From Acidobacteriota bacterium (GTDB lineage: Bacteria > Acidobacteriota > Vicinamibacteria > Vicinamibacterales > CAVVIG01): a stretch of DNA of 64,000 nucleotides. Positions 30,301 through 38,900 of the stretch are shown piece after piece. Below the pieces are notes generated by a model. It was not told the DNA's origin. It saw only the letters and a list, made by a program, of their open reading frames with translations, and made no database searches. The stretch's first letter is position 1. Each line of letters starts with the position of its first letter. The translations under genes were made by a program, and so were the position numbers. The stretch covers positions 173,890 to 237,889 of the forward strand of contig JAFDVO010000017.1 in the NCBI GenBank assembly GCA_018268955.1. The letters are read 5' to 3'.

Positions 30301-32072
30301 AGGACATCCCGGACGGCACCGGCACGTCTGTCGTCGGAGCCGAGCTCACGGGGCCAGCGGCATCCGGCGTCGCCACCATCACCCTCTCTGGTGCGGCAAA
30401 CCGAGACAACACGTATACCGGCACATTCTCCGGGAACCTGACCGGGTCCGCCCGGGTGGGCATCAACGCCAGCCTCCGTGAGGCCAGCGACGCCGCCGCT
30501 CGCGAGGGTGGTGACCTGCTTCAGAAGAAGAACCTCTCGTTCACCTGGCTGAGCGACGCCCTGTTCGGGCCGGATGCTGCTGACGGCGGTTTGGGCACGA
30601 ACCTCGACCTGGCGGTGTCGGGCGCGCTCTCCATCACGACCCCCAACTTCGCCTCGCGCTTCGTGGGGACGCCGCCGCCCACCGACGCGAACAGCTTCCT
30701 CGCGCTGTCGACAAGTGCGAGCCTGTCGGAAGCCTTCGCGTTCGGGTTCCACGCGCTCGGGACGAACTACACCAACCGTGGCGCCGGGTCCCGTTTCAAC
30801 TACACCTTCACGACAACCAGCAAGGATGTCTACAAGGCGTACTTCACGAACGCGCCGCTGTCGCAGACGCTCCTTGCAGGCAACCAGCGCTTCGGTCTTC
30901 CCGAGGTGAGCCGGCTCGTGGGACCGCTCGAAGTCTCACAGCGCACGGTCCTGAATGCCGTCGGCTCCCTGATCGCGTACGGCCTCGGGTCCGGGCAGTT
31001 CGAGCAGACGGTCGATTACGGCAACGGCATCGACTTCCCCTTCGGATTCAATCTCGACGGCGTCGCTGCCGGCGTGGAAGGGGCAGCGACCGTCAAGACC
31101 AACCAGACCGCTTCGTATCCGGTGCGCCGCGGCGTCATGCGCAACGGCTACTTCTTCATCACCGAGGCATATCCGACGGGACTCGTCAACGCAGACGCGT
31201 GGGGAACGCTGCGGGACATTGCGCGCCGATATGCGGACCCCATCGTCAACACCTACGTCACGCGCGGACACGTCACGCCGGTGCCGGATGCGGGGTCGGT
31301 GGATGTCCCAGGCTCGTCGGGCCTCCGGGTCGCCAGCGCCGACGTGAACAGCATCGAGGCGGCCGCTGTGCCCTTCACATCCGTTCCCGGGCCGGCCGCA
31401 CCGACCCGGCCCGACCCCATGGGGCTGACAGGTGCTGCAGACGTTCCCCACTTCGGTGTCAACGGCTTCGTGCAGTACAGCTCGACACAGCCGACTCTCA
31501 CGTCCCCGGCGCACCTGACCATGTACTACACCGACGATCAGGTCTCGGCGCAGGACGAGCAGACGCTCGGCCTCTATCGCTGGGTCGACTCGGGCGGCAC
31601 AGGATCGTGGGTGCTGATCCCGAGCACGATCGATCGCACGGCCAACAGGGTCGAGGCGGACGTCACGGTCCTCGGCGCGTTCACCCTCGCGCCGCGCCTT
31701 CCCTCGGGCTCGATCGGATGGACGCTCGTCAGCGCTTCGCATGACACGTCGAACCCGAATGCGCCGGTGACGACCGCGATCGTCCAGAGCACGCCGATTC
31801 TCAACAACGACGGCACGAACGTCGGGGCAGGGCGGACCGTGACGGTGCGCAGCCTCGATGCCGCGACGATCTACGACGACGAGCCGAGCGACCTCGGCAC
31901 CGTCCTGACGCCGGACGCAGCCCCGCTCGTGGACGGCACACAGGTGGTCACCGACGCCAACGGGCGCGTGACACTGCAGATCCGGATCGATCGCGCCGTC
32001 GACTCGATCGGCCTCGAAGCCTTCACTGACATCGGCGTGGCGTCTGGCGTGACGACGGTGGTGCTGCCATGA
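18309..32072 (+). CDS. Giant secreted Ig/PKD-repeat surface protein (4587 residues)
   Basis: A probable signal peptide or anchor lies at 1-35; a GTG at 18324 with GGGGA before it is an alternative start. In order: two IPT/TIG-like domains (about 37-214), seven PKD-like repeats (221-899, three nearly identical), three bacterial Ig-like repeats (about 904-1186), a carboxypeptidase-regulatory-like domain (about 1187-1280), uncharacterised beta domains, SbsA-type Ig domains (about 1768-1865 and 2457-2570), an LVIVD-like propeller region (about 2628-2994) with an EF-hand-like DKNHDGFIQPDE, a helical insert (about 3270-3460), CARDB-like domains (about 3460-3690), a beta-rich region (about 3820-4300) and a final Ig-like domain. 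There is no PEP-CTERM, LPXTG or type 9 signal at the end. It overlaps the PPIase gene by ATGA. Probably a surface adhesin or scaffold; no enzyme motif seen. Confidence 0.85.
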   Translation: MGNLRVTPLVRRISPALAAAAGVALCAIAVLAGSLSSLSPQGASPGVAITFVGTGLSATAGQNDVTFRAGGNAVTVAAANSAVVDASKGTRRLTVTVPGGLPVGPASIEVLNKDTGEISGGVTMDVLGLELPGTRDVAPGTTASIVIAGLGVTKFDARTRVTVGAGVTASGMTVQSPTQLTLNVTAAASAAIGPRTITVQTTTQTITLPNVFQVRNPAPPNQAPVVTASTTTPTVTLPNGASLSGTVTDDGLPTGATVTTQWTQLSGPGATTFANAASATTTATFSVAGSYVLRLTASDTDKTAFADVSITVNPAPPVNQAPVVTASTTTPTVTLPNGASLSGTVTDDGLPTGATVTTQWTQLSGPGTTTFANAASATTTATFSVAGSYVLRLTASDTDKSAFTDVTITVNPAPPVNQAPVVTASTTTPTVTLPNGASLTGTVTDDGLPTGATVTTQWTQLSGPGTTTFANAASATTTATFSVAGSYVLRLTVSDTDKTAFADVSITVNPAASTNSAPVVTASATSPVVLPATSILNGRVQDDGLPSGAQVSSQWQKVSGPGQATFGSASSAATTVAFDAPGTYVLRLTATDGEKSSSAELQVTASAAPAPVNLAPVVAINAPGTTTLPASAHIIAIPTDDGLPRGSSVSGQWSFVSGPGTASFANAQNLDTTATFSQPGTYVLRFTVSDGELSGTNDATIVVKPAPAVNQRPAVSAGANMSTILPSPLTLEGTASDDGLPGQPLTIQWTKVSGPGTVTFSPADALHATVAFSQPGTYTLRLTGNDGELTASDDVDIVATVPAITNLAPSVDAGADQTIASGASALLAGTTSDDGQPGPMSLAWTKVSGPGTVSFTAPSAASTQATFTAPGVYVLMLSASDGQLTTTDDVAVTVTAPTSTVDRAPPVITLSAPRSALPGATVRVYAQASDDIGLAGVTLEFEGQPPVSLTGAPFAASFNAPQFAAPGQQFTLRGTATDAAGNASQATATLTISATPDTTAPEVSLKAPAVISPGKALRLVAKATDDAGIASVVFSVGGVDVVTDDQSPYEATYIVPAAAPVGTPITARARATDTGGNAADSTASVDVIAATTPVPPQITLTVPATAAPGDAITLLADATDLDGIAHVVFAQGSAELATDDSGPFSTTFTIPASAVPGDSIAFTATATDLTDTSATDTRSVQIVSRGVPIEGVLTGEVYDDTTSLPIANASIALTGADVTGVPYSATATTDARGRFVLTAVVGTGVLQVRKTGWTAVDRAATIVGGDVRTMFDARLSPLGPSTQSLSSAGGDLTAAGNTASFAPGTVPTSPVRFTPLTPQGLAGLLPTGWTPIGVAELSPRDATLGGSVLLQIKRASGAGAVAPQLVRWDDQQSAWRLVGAGQSTADGAFLQASVDRAGQFAFVVADAQPVAPPMPSPNGLLAGVGAVTLPQTLATTITPAPKVIFYQPGVGSDVRTTVQPEGAVSSGATVAARLTEAYRFHGNASAAPEPMVQDLVLFQEAGASAPALGGALHVTPSLTFEALTLQQGVIGIDVLADLPAGGGTLARVQGGDFSTPAGQTLTIPPGAIRDGAVVSVSSLAVGDLGIQLPQGIGYLGGVTVSLSEPLTRSGVFSIPAPQGITNVDRILVVKAQELGGQTRAVLVGVAHVAGDRLVSDTVINTRATALEGVRGAGRYAFIQADGPIGFAGGVVTGLTDQPLGGALVTSDTFFVASVSNAVGGYLAAAPASAVVFTAADLTRNDAGTRSAYLVAGQVTPLPLALAAQAPRVTSVMPTNGSKNVPLAGPIVVTFSEPVDPATVVDAISLSGPGGSAVPVTRALSQGNTILTVRSVEPLASNAHYTFTLATTITDLSGYALASALSVAFDSLDTAPPLPPAAGTLTASLPNAQGASTITGAQGTAGPTDRVFVDNLTRRTSAVALVQANGSFSTTILAGINDILQIRIVDAAGNETKAPLPAFRQVNADGSVSQAVSAQGGVVDGPNGTQAKIKPGTFPSGTIVTLKYVEASAFPVQLRPEDTGTFTLDGAIDVDFGGQTPQLYVDLSLAPKGGETESTRWIVVAADEIGGQRMMNAIDTAKFRGGRITTASPPCPGVQASKVYGFVRSNQAVGVSYSNVFVGVGRGLLLGLAWNYTGGPFGLAPYGVHADPFSDAVCYPVLTSNVTLSANAVRVSIPADLLTPADRQIILKNTRRPSLTPNKVPRDVTEFTFDVEGETSDSFRVEASGVRPDGSGQAATQLLTQVGVSYLAPGRVRIRINPDPMAIAVTSFEVRNLTRDTRTVQTLPDAEPFAAPATGGNGDPFQVTIVDVLGRTRQLPQLYAGDDSLYGAGNLVLKAVPGSIDPTREELDAAGVGGPARTAVFVSDLTQPGVFQPIPADKIVKGGIKGVAFAGDPTHDYAILVKYDSRGDYLQKLPRIQIDVRNASTGQVLKTIQSFAPPPDEPQGLPDITDGDTRPPYVISGPTRLNNFDPSGTLVFTFNEAMNPDTLKSAFEVKDSAGRIVAGDVVVSGDDRVVQFVPKAAFKVGERYTVRIKGYNPANDPPPAGEGGDDIARDRRGNPLAEIALVMKPFVPQKIGSFPENGAENYGPYKDVVIAPPAPAAVNPNPNEPAPDPNPSNQGTNSSRPVYVTTGHGTFNLLSIESRDPKHLALKTPQDGPNSRQQGTFIRNVAFQKTGGLGGSSGSFSGDLVVTTTFNANASRLDWYDVTRRNDTDTFDLLGGKILTENPDLAGFGNRNNTFFSDSALAKGVGILSGASGVVAYAAVERVGVLSADLGKNTPQRPQINRIKEGLYPGDFIDLAVADGSIFAVSRAQRELHVLDPGLGALAVLPLQLSGQTFRPTKIEVRTGLQIDKNHDGFIQPDEVYSYAFIAADQAMVMVDVTDPRSPRVTGVVPVPGTVRDIDVDAERRRVFITANGALVNVTENGATRQVDGYVAMVDVSDPDSGSLIDVDRDGLDDRVIWQQGASGVNGIRIDTFRGVLFVAGATLDTYAVYDLCCDLGVDLAPKPTATVTGDRLTLIQLEKKAVAQGLAQGIEKSIAQCGVQASDIKLLDLGSGSCIWKSAEECGSDYKPGLGTHDLAVFFAHDALLADAPGSDSGASCTVGKLSAEFIDPRTAFVKEIDVDGLKVRVPGITFAAYHLSELQLAQYNILTRDTTIPGQTLPDYGMGRQSLLMSHVLGGTWVDFVPGYGATFAGPSLNGVMAKLRQTRNLTELEGNEDARLAKYALAKGQVYVRIPGASSETSYFNSLYSSQITAAAAAGIKAALGVLVNDINGRERLLAVSLEAVSPPSLDHPVKTFGQDACLTEDPALDASEWPEVGCTSFDHYVASVAARTRRAWGAHPSLNGSDPGRPELFTVDRVRQVMRFYRVGAGFESIQSESDADAFIREVHLFVQWALDATQPRYDNVLDQMARDGNTQRFQRVQNRENLAGATIKELGQASLSIVPHIYNRGFSRADQVQLDMYVTRPGESTPAIADTSVTVSVDGGTENWADFRRNPDGTLVLDQNNAAQAQFSLGPLSQTASPGVLGWVAFAIDLPAKKQREANRQNNVGGSYFYMLDVGPAAQPPGTGGRVPSPVGDAILTGDDDCNPDPVLVITQGIRPAGQTTAFLSPYRLEVGQIAHLEVDVVNKADVGTTVTLCNTLNGRCESLGTIPSQSNAHTSIAVPTNVPATYDIITTAYSSATGVQRQSPYRVTIACTPYDMVPLSHDKSVASSVMRQGTSYRYFQVVNHLTGKPVVGATIKVKVTGDRQGTAQLTTDADGWVGSYNEAGVFRRGVAIPFSFGSGGLEGTANVRVSLDRGDTTECGVYQDYTLSFTELKTTHTMSLGGALEAGGQIARGQLTVGGSTGLTFGVTRVEDRNGVRFSDFTLSHTHSLDASLKGKLVVEEGLSLGVTAAVTTPGAGGGFVGSIAGADSYSFNDIEHLNEDDLRGITAVLFEAATTTVPGPLTRFVSDQFRRQFAPRLQKTSRSLGLTVGVAGEAYALGRLKLGFTKNQDIPDGTGTSVVGAELTGPAASGVATITLSGAANRDNTYTGTFSGNLTGSARVGINASLREASDAAAREGGDLLQKKNLSFTWLSDALFGPDAADGGLGTNLDLAVSGALSITTPNFASRFVGTPPPTDANSFLALSTSASLSEAFAFGFHALGTNYTNRGAGSRFNYTFTTTSKDVYKAYFTNAPLSQTLLAGNQRFGLPEVSRLVGPLEVSQRTVLNAVGSLIAYGLGSGQFEQTVDYGNGIDFPFGFNLDGVAAGVEGAATVKTNQTASYPVRRGVMRNGYFFITEAYPTGLVNADAWGTLRDIARRYADPIVNTYVTRGHVTPVPDAGSVDVPGSSGLRVASADVNSIEAAAVPFTSVPGPAAPTRPDPMGLTGAADVPHFGVNGFVQYSSTQPTLTSPAHLTMYYTDDQVSAQDEQTLGLYRWVDSGGTGSWVLIPSTIDRTANRVEADVTVLGAFTLAPRLPSGSIGWTLVSASHDTSNPNAPVTTAIVQSTPILNNDGTNVGAGRTVTVRSLDAATIYDDEPSDLGTVLTPDAAPLVDGTQVVTDANGRVTLQIRIDRAVDSIGLEAFTDIGVASGVTTVVLP
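18969..19850 (+). repeat. Three near-identical 294-bp tandem repeats (PKD domains)
   Basis: Units begin at 18969, 19263 and 19557, each starting AACCAGGCGCCGGTGGTGAC. They differ at only a handful of positions, some of them silent. Each encodes a 98-residue PKD-like domain (NQAPVVTASTTTPTVTLPNG, ending ITVNPAPP). Diverged copies follow at 19851 and 20145 with the same 294-nt spacing, then at 20436 (291) and 20724 (288). The first three look like recent duplications. Confidence 0.95.
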
Positions 32073-32914
32073 CACGCACGCGAGCCGTGAGGATGGCCAT
32101 CTGTGCGGCGGTGCTGACGACGCCGATTGTGCTCTCGGCACAGGGCGGCCCCGTGCTCGCACGCGCCGCGCTCGACGGCCGTCCGGTGTCGGTGACGACG
32201 GAGGACGTGAAGCTCGAGGTCCTGCTGCTCCGCCGGGCGGGCAACGCCGCAGCCTACGCATCCGTCGACAGCCTGGAACCGGTCCTCAGCCGCGTGCTCA
32301 CCCGAAAGCTGCTCGCCGCAGAGGCCGCGCGCCAGCACATCGACCGCGATCCGATGGTGACGACCTACATGGTCCGTTCGTCGGATGCCGCGCTCGTGGA
32401 CTCGCTGACTGGACGCGTGGGCGCCGCGGTCGACACGAGCGAGGCGGCCGTGAAGACGTTCTTCGAGGCGCACGCCGATCAGTTCCGGTCAGCCCCTCGC
32501 CGCAAGGTCCGCCATATCGTGGTGCCCACAGAGGCCGACGCCAAAGCGGCCCGCGAGGCTATTGCGGGGGGCGCCACCTTCGAGACGGTCGCCCGCGCAC
32601 GCAATACGGACAAGACACGCGAGAGCGGTGGCGACCTCGGCTGGTTCGCACAGGGCTCGATGGTGAAGGCGTTCGACGACGTGGTGTTCGCGGCGGAGAA
32701 GGGTGCCGTCGCCGGCCCGGTCCAGACCGCGATGGGCTGGCACCTCGTGCTGGTCGAGGATGTGGATGCCGGCAGCCTCCCGCCGCTCCCGCTCGTACGA
32801 GACAAGGTGATCGAGGCGATGCGTCAGGACGCGATGGCGCAGCTGACCAAGCGGCTCGTCGACGAAGCCAAACCGGTAATCGACCGCGCCGCGCTCGAGG
32901 AGCTGCTCAAGTGA
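32069..32914 (+). CDS. Parvulin-type (PpiC) peptidyl-prolyl isomerase, secreted
   Basis: 281 residues. A signal peptide lies at about 1-24 (AICAAVLTTPIVLSAQ). A SurA/PrsA-like helical N-terminal segment (about 30-140) precedes the parvulin domain at about 145-250: RKVRHIVV, then ATFETVAR, ESGGDLGWFAQGSMVKAF, GPVQTAMGWHLVLVEDV. These match the PpiC family core, including the GG(D/E)LGW signature and the terminal GWH strand. It catalyses proline isomerisation in the envelope. Its start overlaps the stop of the 4587-residue gene (ATGA), and its stop overlaps the GTG start of the 5578-residue gene (GTGA). This strongly suggests a dedicated folding factor for the two giants. Confidence 0.92.
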   Translation: MTRTRAVRMAICAAVLTTPIVLSAQGGPVLARAALDGRPVSVTTEDVKLEVLLLRRAGNAAAYASVDSLEPVLSRVLTRKLLAAEAARQHIDRDPMVTTYMVRSSDAALVDSLTGRVGAAVDTSEAAVKTFFEAHADQFRSAPRRKVRHIVVPTEADAKAAREAIAGGATFETVARARNTDKTRESGGDLGWFAQGSMVKAFDDVVFAAEKGAVAGPVQTAMGWHLVLVEDVDAGSLPPLPLVRDKVIEAMRQDAMAQLTKRLVDEAKPVIDRAALEELLK

Positions 32915-35900
32915 CCCGCCACGCGACCCGCCGACCCGCCCTGCTCAGCGTCGTTGCTGCGTTGATGGCCGTCCTCGCGAGCGCGCTGCTCACGCCCGCG
33001 GCTGCCTCCGCGCAGGGACGCGTGCTCGGCCGCGAGGAAATCCTCCTTTACGGCATCGGCCTCAAGGTCGACCCGGCCACGCAGACGGTGCCGAAGAACT
33101 TCGCCACCATCGTCTCGACGTATCTGCAGGCACCGACGCTGCCGCCCGAGACGCCGGCCTTTGCGCCCGATGCCGAAGTCCGCGCCACGCTGCGCGGGCC
33201 CAGCTTCCCGGCGCCAATCGAGCTGGTCGCCAAGCCGAACAGCCCGTTCAACATCCCGGTGTTGACGGTCCCAGGCACGCACACGCTCGAGAACATTCGC
33301 CTGGTCAGCAATGGGGACGTGCTTCTCTACGGGAGCCCGGAAACCGCGCGCATCGACGTCATCGAGAAGCTGCTCGTCACGACGGTGACGACCCGCGCGC
33401 TGACGGCTGACGAGATCCGCGAGAAGGGGATCGTCTACGACCGCTCGAACTTCCAGGCGTACAACTTCACTGCCGCCTTCGCCGTCGACAACAGCTCGAA
33501 CATCAACATCTCGTTCCCGGTGCTGCTGCCGACCATCCCGCAGGTCGGCGACGTCAACCCGAACGCCGCGGATCTGAAGACAATCGACGCCCCGCAGCTC
33601 CAGAGCCTGAAGACGCTCGTTCCGGACACGCTGCAGATTCAGGCACGTATCCCCAACCTGAGCGTCGTCGGCTTCACGCTGACGCTGGACCAGAAGACCG
33701 GCAGCCAGGACTTCTACGTTCCACCGATTCCCGGCGTCATCGTCATCCCCGGCGACATTGGCTTCCTGAACCAGTACTTCAGCGTGATGCTGATGGTGGC
33801 CAACGTCGCGCCGACCGGTTCGAACCTCGTCGTGAGTGAGCTCACGGCCAGCATCGTCCTGCCTCCCGGCAAGGACAACGTTGTCGGGTCCGATGACGAC
33901 CCGCTGGCGATGGCGACCCGCGCGAGCGGCGCGTTCCCCAGGGTGGTGGCGGTGACGCAGCCCGGCCCCGATGGGAAGCTGGGCACCGGTGATGACGTCA
34001 CCACGCTGGGACCGGGAGAGACCGGCAACGCTGAGTACCTGGTCGAAGGGCGCCGCGAAGGCACGCACGTCGTGGAGATGGAGCTCTCAGGCACCCTCAA
34101 CGGACTGCCGGTGGGCCCGGTGCCGATCCGCGGACGCGCGGCGGGCGCCGTGCTGGTGCGCAACCCGACCTTCACGCTGACGTTCACGCACCCAGAGATC
34201 GTGAATGCCGGCGAGCCGTACACGCTCGACGTCACGGTGACGAACACGTCCGAGTCGCCGGCGAACGTGGTGAGCCTCAACCTGTTCCCCGCGAACATCA
34301 CCGGGGCACGGCTGGACGACGACTCGTCGAAAGGCGTGGACTCGATCGCGCCTGGCGATTCGAAGACGGTGTCGTTCCGCCTGATCTCGAACCGGACCGG
34401 GAAGGTGACGGCGGCAACGCTCGACTCCGATGAGCAGGTGCAAGGACGCTTCGTGCTCAAGAGCGCTGTGGGCGAACTCGGTGTGCCGCTCTCGCCCGAC
34501 TCGTTCATCCTGCCAGTCGAAGCGAACGCCCTGTCGGCGTCGGTCCGCAGCACGGCCGTCGACCTGATGGCACGCGCGTGGGCGGTCGCCACCGCACCTC
34601 CCGCTGCCGTCCCGAAGGACCTGACGCGCTTCTCGAAGCAGATCGTCCTCGATCGCGGCGCCGAGACAGCGGAAGCAGGGCTGCGCGTGTCGCTCGGCGA
34701 ATCGAACGCGAGCGCCTCCGCGTCACTGCTGTTCGACTTCCTCGGTTCCGAATACCCGCTCCTGGCGTCGAAGGTGCCAGCAGGCGATACGTCAGGGCTC
34801 CTCGCGCTGCTGCAGCGCGACCTGCAGGGCTTCGACCTCGTGCGTCGCCGGTCCGTCCGCGGCGACCTGTTCGCCAGCGCCGTCGCGGGTGAACTGCTGC
34901 CGGCGGTCCAGGGCGGACCGTCCGCATTCCACAGCTCGTTCGCGCAGCAGATGACATCCCGACCCGGGCACGTGTCGGTCCTCATCAGCGGTACGTCTGG
35001 TGCGCCGCTCGGATACGACGCAGTGATCGTCGACGCATCCGGCCGCCGGCTGGGCGGGCTCGAGAGCGGGAAGGTGGTCAAGGAGATTCCGTTCGGCGAC
35101 GCGCTGCCGTTCACCGACGCTGCCGGCACTCCAGTCGCGACGCTTCTCGTGATTGCCGTGCCGAATCCCGGCACCTACACGCTGCAGGTGCTGCCGCGTT
35201 CAGGGATCGACCCCGCGTCACCGTTCGACCTGAGCGTCGTGCTGCCAGATGCCAGCGGGAAGCTGCAGTTCACCTCGCTGACAGGCGTCCTCCCGACCGA
35301 GGGGTTCGCACTCACCAACGGCGCGGGCGATCCTGGCTTCCAGTACACGCTGAAGCGCGACGCGACCGGAGGCGCCGTGCGGGCCGCCACGCTGTCCGCA
35401 GTTGCCGACCCGCCACCATCGATCGTCGCGGTCCGCCAGCTCGCGTCGGCCGACATGGTCGGCTGCCCGCTCGAACCCGAGAAGACCTACTCCGCCGGTC
35501 GTGTCGTCGCGGTGCTGTTCAGCGAGGCGGTGACTGCGGCCAGCGTCCAGGACAAGGCCGCCGCTGAAGCCATCAGCGCCTTCACGGCGCAGAACAACCG
35601 GGTCGTCGGCGTGGCGCTCCAGCCAGGCTCGCGTATCGCGTACGTTGCGCTGCGGTCGCCCGTGGGCCCCTTCGAAGCGCGAACGATGACGATCGAGGGC
35701 GTGCAGGACCTGAACGGCAACACCCTGGCGACACAGACGCTGCCGATCCAGACGACGGTCGGCACGTCGGCCGGACTGGTGTACGGCCGCGTGATCCGCT
35801 CCGACGGTCTGCCGGCGGCGTTTGCGACCGTCCGGATGTTCTACGAGTTCAACTGCATGGACGGCGCGAGTGCTGTGGGCGTGGCCGAGCAGCGCGCCGA

Positions 35901-38900
35901 CGCGAGCGGCAACTACCAGTTCGACTACGTGCTGCGCGCGCCAGCCATGAACGTGAAGCTGGTGGCGCTGGATGAGGAGAGCGGCGACGCGCGACCGGTC
36001 CGGTTCGTCCTTGCCCGCGACAACCAGCGGATGAACGTCGACGTCGTGTTCATCGGCCGCGGTGGCATCACGGGCCGCGTCTACGCCGAAGACGGGCGCA
36101 CGCTCCTGCCCGGCACGGCGCTGCGTGCCACGAGCACCACCGACCAGAGCCAGTACGCGGCGACGACCGATGCGAACGGTCGCTATACGTTCTCCGCCGT
36201 CCCGGTCGGCAACGTCCTCATCGAAGCCGTGAACGTCGAGCGGGTCGCCTCGGTGTTCGTCAGCGAGACCGTACCGTTCGCCGGAGCGGTCGTGACGCGC
36301 GACCTCACGCTGCTCGACGTCTCGCCCGCCTCGCCGATTACGCGTGGTTCGATCACCGGACGCGTGGTCCGCGCCGACGGCGTCACCGGCGTGGCGAACC
36401 TGCCGGTCATTGCGTACTACACGACACGATCCCAGGCCGGCGTGCCATGCGCACCGCCGCCCGGCGGTACGCAGGAACCGGCTGAGTGCGCCATCGACGT
36501 GGTCTCCACGGACGCGCAGGGGCGCTTCGTGCTGAACGGCCTGCCCTCCGGCTCGATTCGACTCAACACGTTCGACCAGACCTACCTGCAGGAGGGGACG
36601 GTCCGGGTCAGCCTGCAGCCGAACCAGACGCTGGACGTCTCGGTCCTCCTCGGCGGCGGCTACGGCGCGGTTCACGGTGTCGTCCTCGACGCGTCGCGAC
36701 GTCCTGTGCCGGATGCCGTCATCGGCGGCGGCGCCACGCTCGTCAACGCGGGGCCGGACGGCAGCTTCACGCTGACCGACATCCCGGTCGGGCGCACGAG
36801 GCTCGTGGCGGTCAGCAATGCGCTGCAGTCGCAGGGCGAGGCCTCCGTCGACATCGTGCAGAACGGCGAGACGGTCAACACGACCATCGTGCTGGATCCG
36901 ATCGGCTCGGTCGCCGGCATCGTCCGTGACCACGACGGCGTCCCGCAGGCCGGCATCAAGGTGTGGGTCTTCCGGGACTGCTACGACGAGCAACTGCAGC
37001 CGAGCATCTGCATCAACGGCCAGGCGACAAGCGATGCGCAGGGCGCGTATCGGATCGACAAGCTCGGGATCGGCCAATACACGCTGTCGGCATTCCGTGC
37101 CGACCTGAAGGACGGCAACGTCTTCCCGATCGCGATCAGGTACGAGCGTCAGGTCCTGGTCAGCGACATCACGTTCCGCGGCGGCACCGGCACCGTGACC
37201 GGCCGGGTGCTCCGCGCCAACAGCTGCCCGACGCCGCCGTGCGCCGATACTCCGTTGCCCGCACGCGTCTCGATCTCGGGCGATCGGCTCGTCGTCGCGG
37301 GCGGCCGTATCGGCGTGAAGTTCGAGTACGTCCAGAACTTCGAGGTGGTCGATAACGACCCGACGACGGGCGAGTACCACTTCAAGAGCGGCGTCTTCAC
37401 CGGGCCGTTCACCCTCCGCGCCGCGGGGCAGTTCAGCCCTGAGCCTGTGGCGGCCGAAGGCACAATGCCCGGGCCCGGGCAGACGGTGACGGTGGACCTG
37501 CGCCTTCAGCCCACGAGCCGGCTCACCGGCACCGTGTTCGAGGCGGATGGCTTCACGCCGGTCACCAACCGCCAGGTCGCGCTCAAGTTCCAGTCGAACG
37601 CGGTCGTCGTCATCTGCCATGACGATGAGCAGACGGGCGATTCGGAGTGCCAGTCGATTCCGCAGGGCATCCAGGAAGCGTTTGCTGCGACCGATGCGAA
37701 CGGGCAGTTCACCTTCCCGCTGGTGAACGCGGGTCCGTTCACCATCACGGCCACTGACGCGACCACCGGACAGGTGGCCTCGATCAAGGGCACCGTGCGG
37801 CCGGGCGACACGGTCGACCTTCCGGTGCGCCTGCTGGCGCGTGCGCCCGTGACCGTGCGCGTGTTCCGCAGCAACGGGACGACCCCGGTGCTCAACGCGA
37901 ACGTCACGGTGCAGGGGCTCGATTACCCGCGCGATACCCGCAATGGCATCGCGACCAACGGCACCATTCAGTTCCAGGGGGGCGACGCGGTTGCCGAGGG
38001 GCAGTTCGTCGTCACCGCGATGGACGCGAACGGTTTCGCGGGCCGGAAGGCCGGCCGCGTCACGCCGACCGGCGGGCCGGTGACCGTCGACGTGTTCCTC
38101 TTCGATGCGACCGGGACCGTGAACGGTCAGGTGGTGAAGGCAGACGGCAACGGTGCGTTGGTGCCGACGCCGAACGCAGAGGTGATCCTCTCGAACGCCT
38201 CGGGTCCGCTGGCCTATGCGCTCACTGACGCGCAGGGCGGTTTCTCCATTCCGTTGGTGCCCACTGGCCCCTTCACGATCGAGTCGTTCGATCCGGTGAC
38301 TGCGGCTCGCGGTCGGGCAGACGGCACGGTGCTCGGCGGTCCACAGCCGGTGTCGGTGACGGTCACGCTCGAGTCGCTCGGGTCGATCCGCGGTGTGGTC
38401 GTGCAGTCCGGATCGCGCGCACCGCTCAAGGGGTGGACCGTGCAGCTGTCACAGACGAGTGTGACCGGCCGCTCGCTTCCAGACCAGATCGCCCAGACCG
38501 GCGTCGACGGCAGCTTCGCGTTCCCGGGGGCAACCGTCGGGTCGTTCTCTCTCCGGGCGAGCCGCCGCGACGTCGTGGGCAGCGCCACCGCAAGCGGGCA
38601 GCTCTCGAGAGGCGGCCAGCTCGTCGACGTGCCAATGGTCGTCGACATCGTTCGGCGTGTCACCGGCACGGTGCAGGGCATCGTGCTGAACCCGCAGGGG
38701 TCGCCCGCGCCGAACGCGCAGGTGGAGGTGTGCCCCTCGGGTGAGGCGTGCAAGGGCGCCGTCGCCGGTGCTGACGGTCGATTCTCGGTTGGCGATCTGC
38801 CGCTCGGCCGGTTCACCGTGCGCGCGAGTGCGCAGGTGACGGGCAACCCGAGCGTCGGCACCACCGGCGGGTCGCTGCTGTTCGAAGGCGACACGGCCAA

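Noticed and set aside
31900-32072. PEP-CTERM or other sorting signal at the end of the 4587-residue protein, as expected beside a PEP-CTERM gene.
   Set aside because: The end reads GVASGVTTVVLP with no PEP motif, hydrophobic helix or basic tail.
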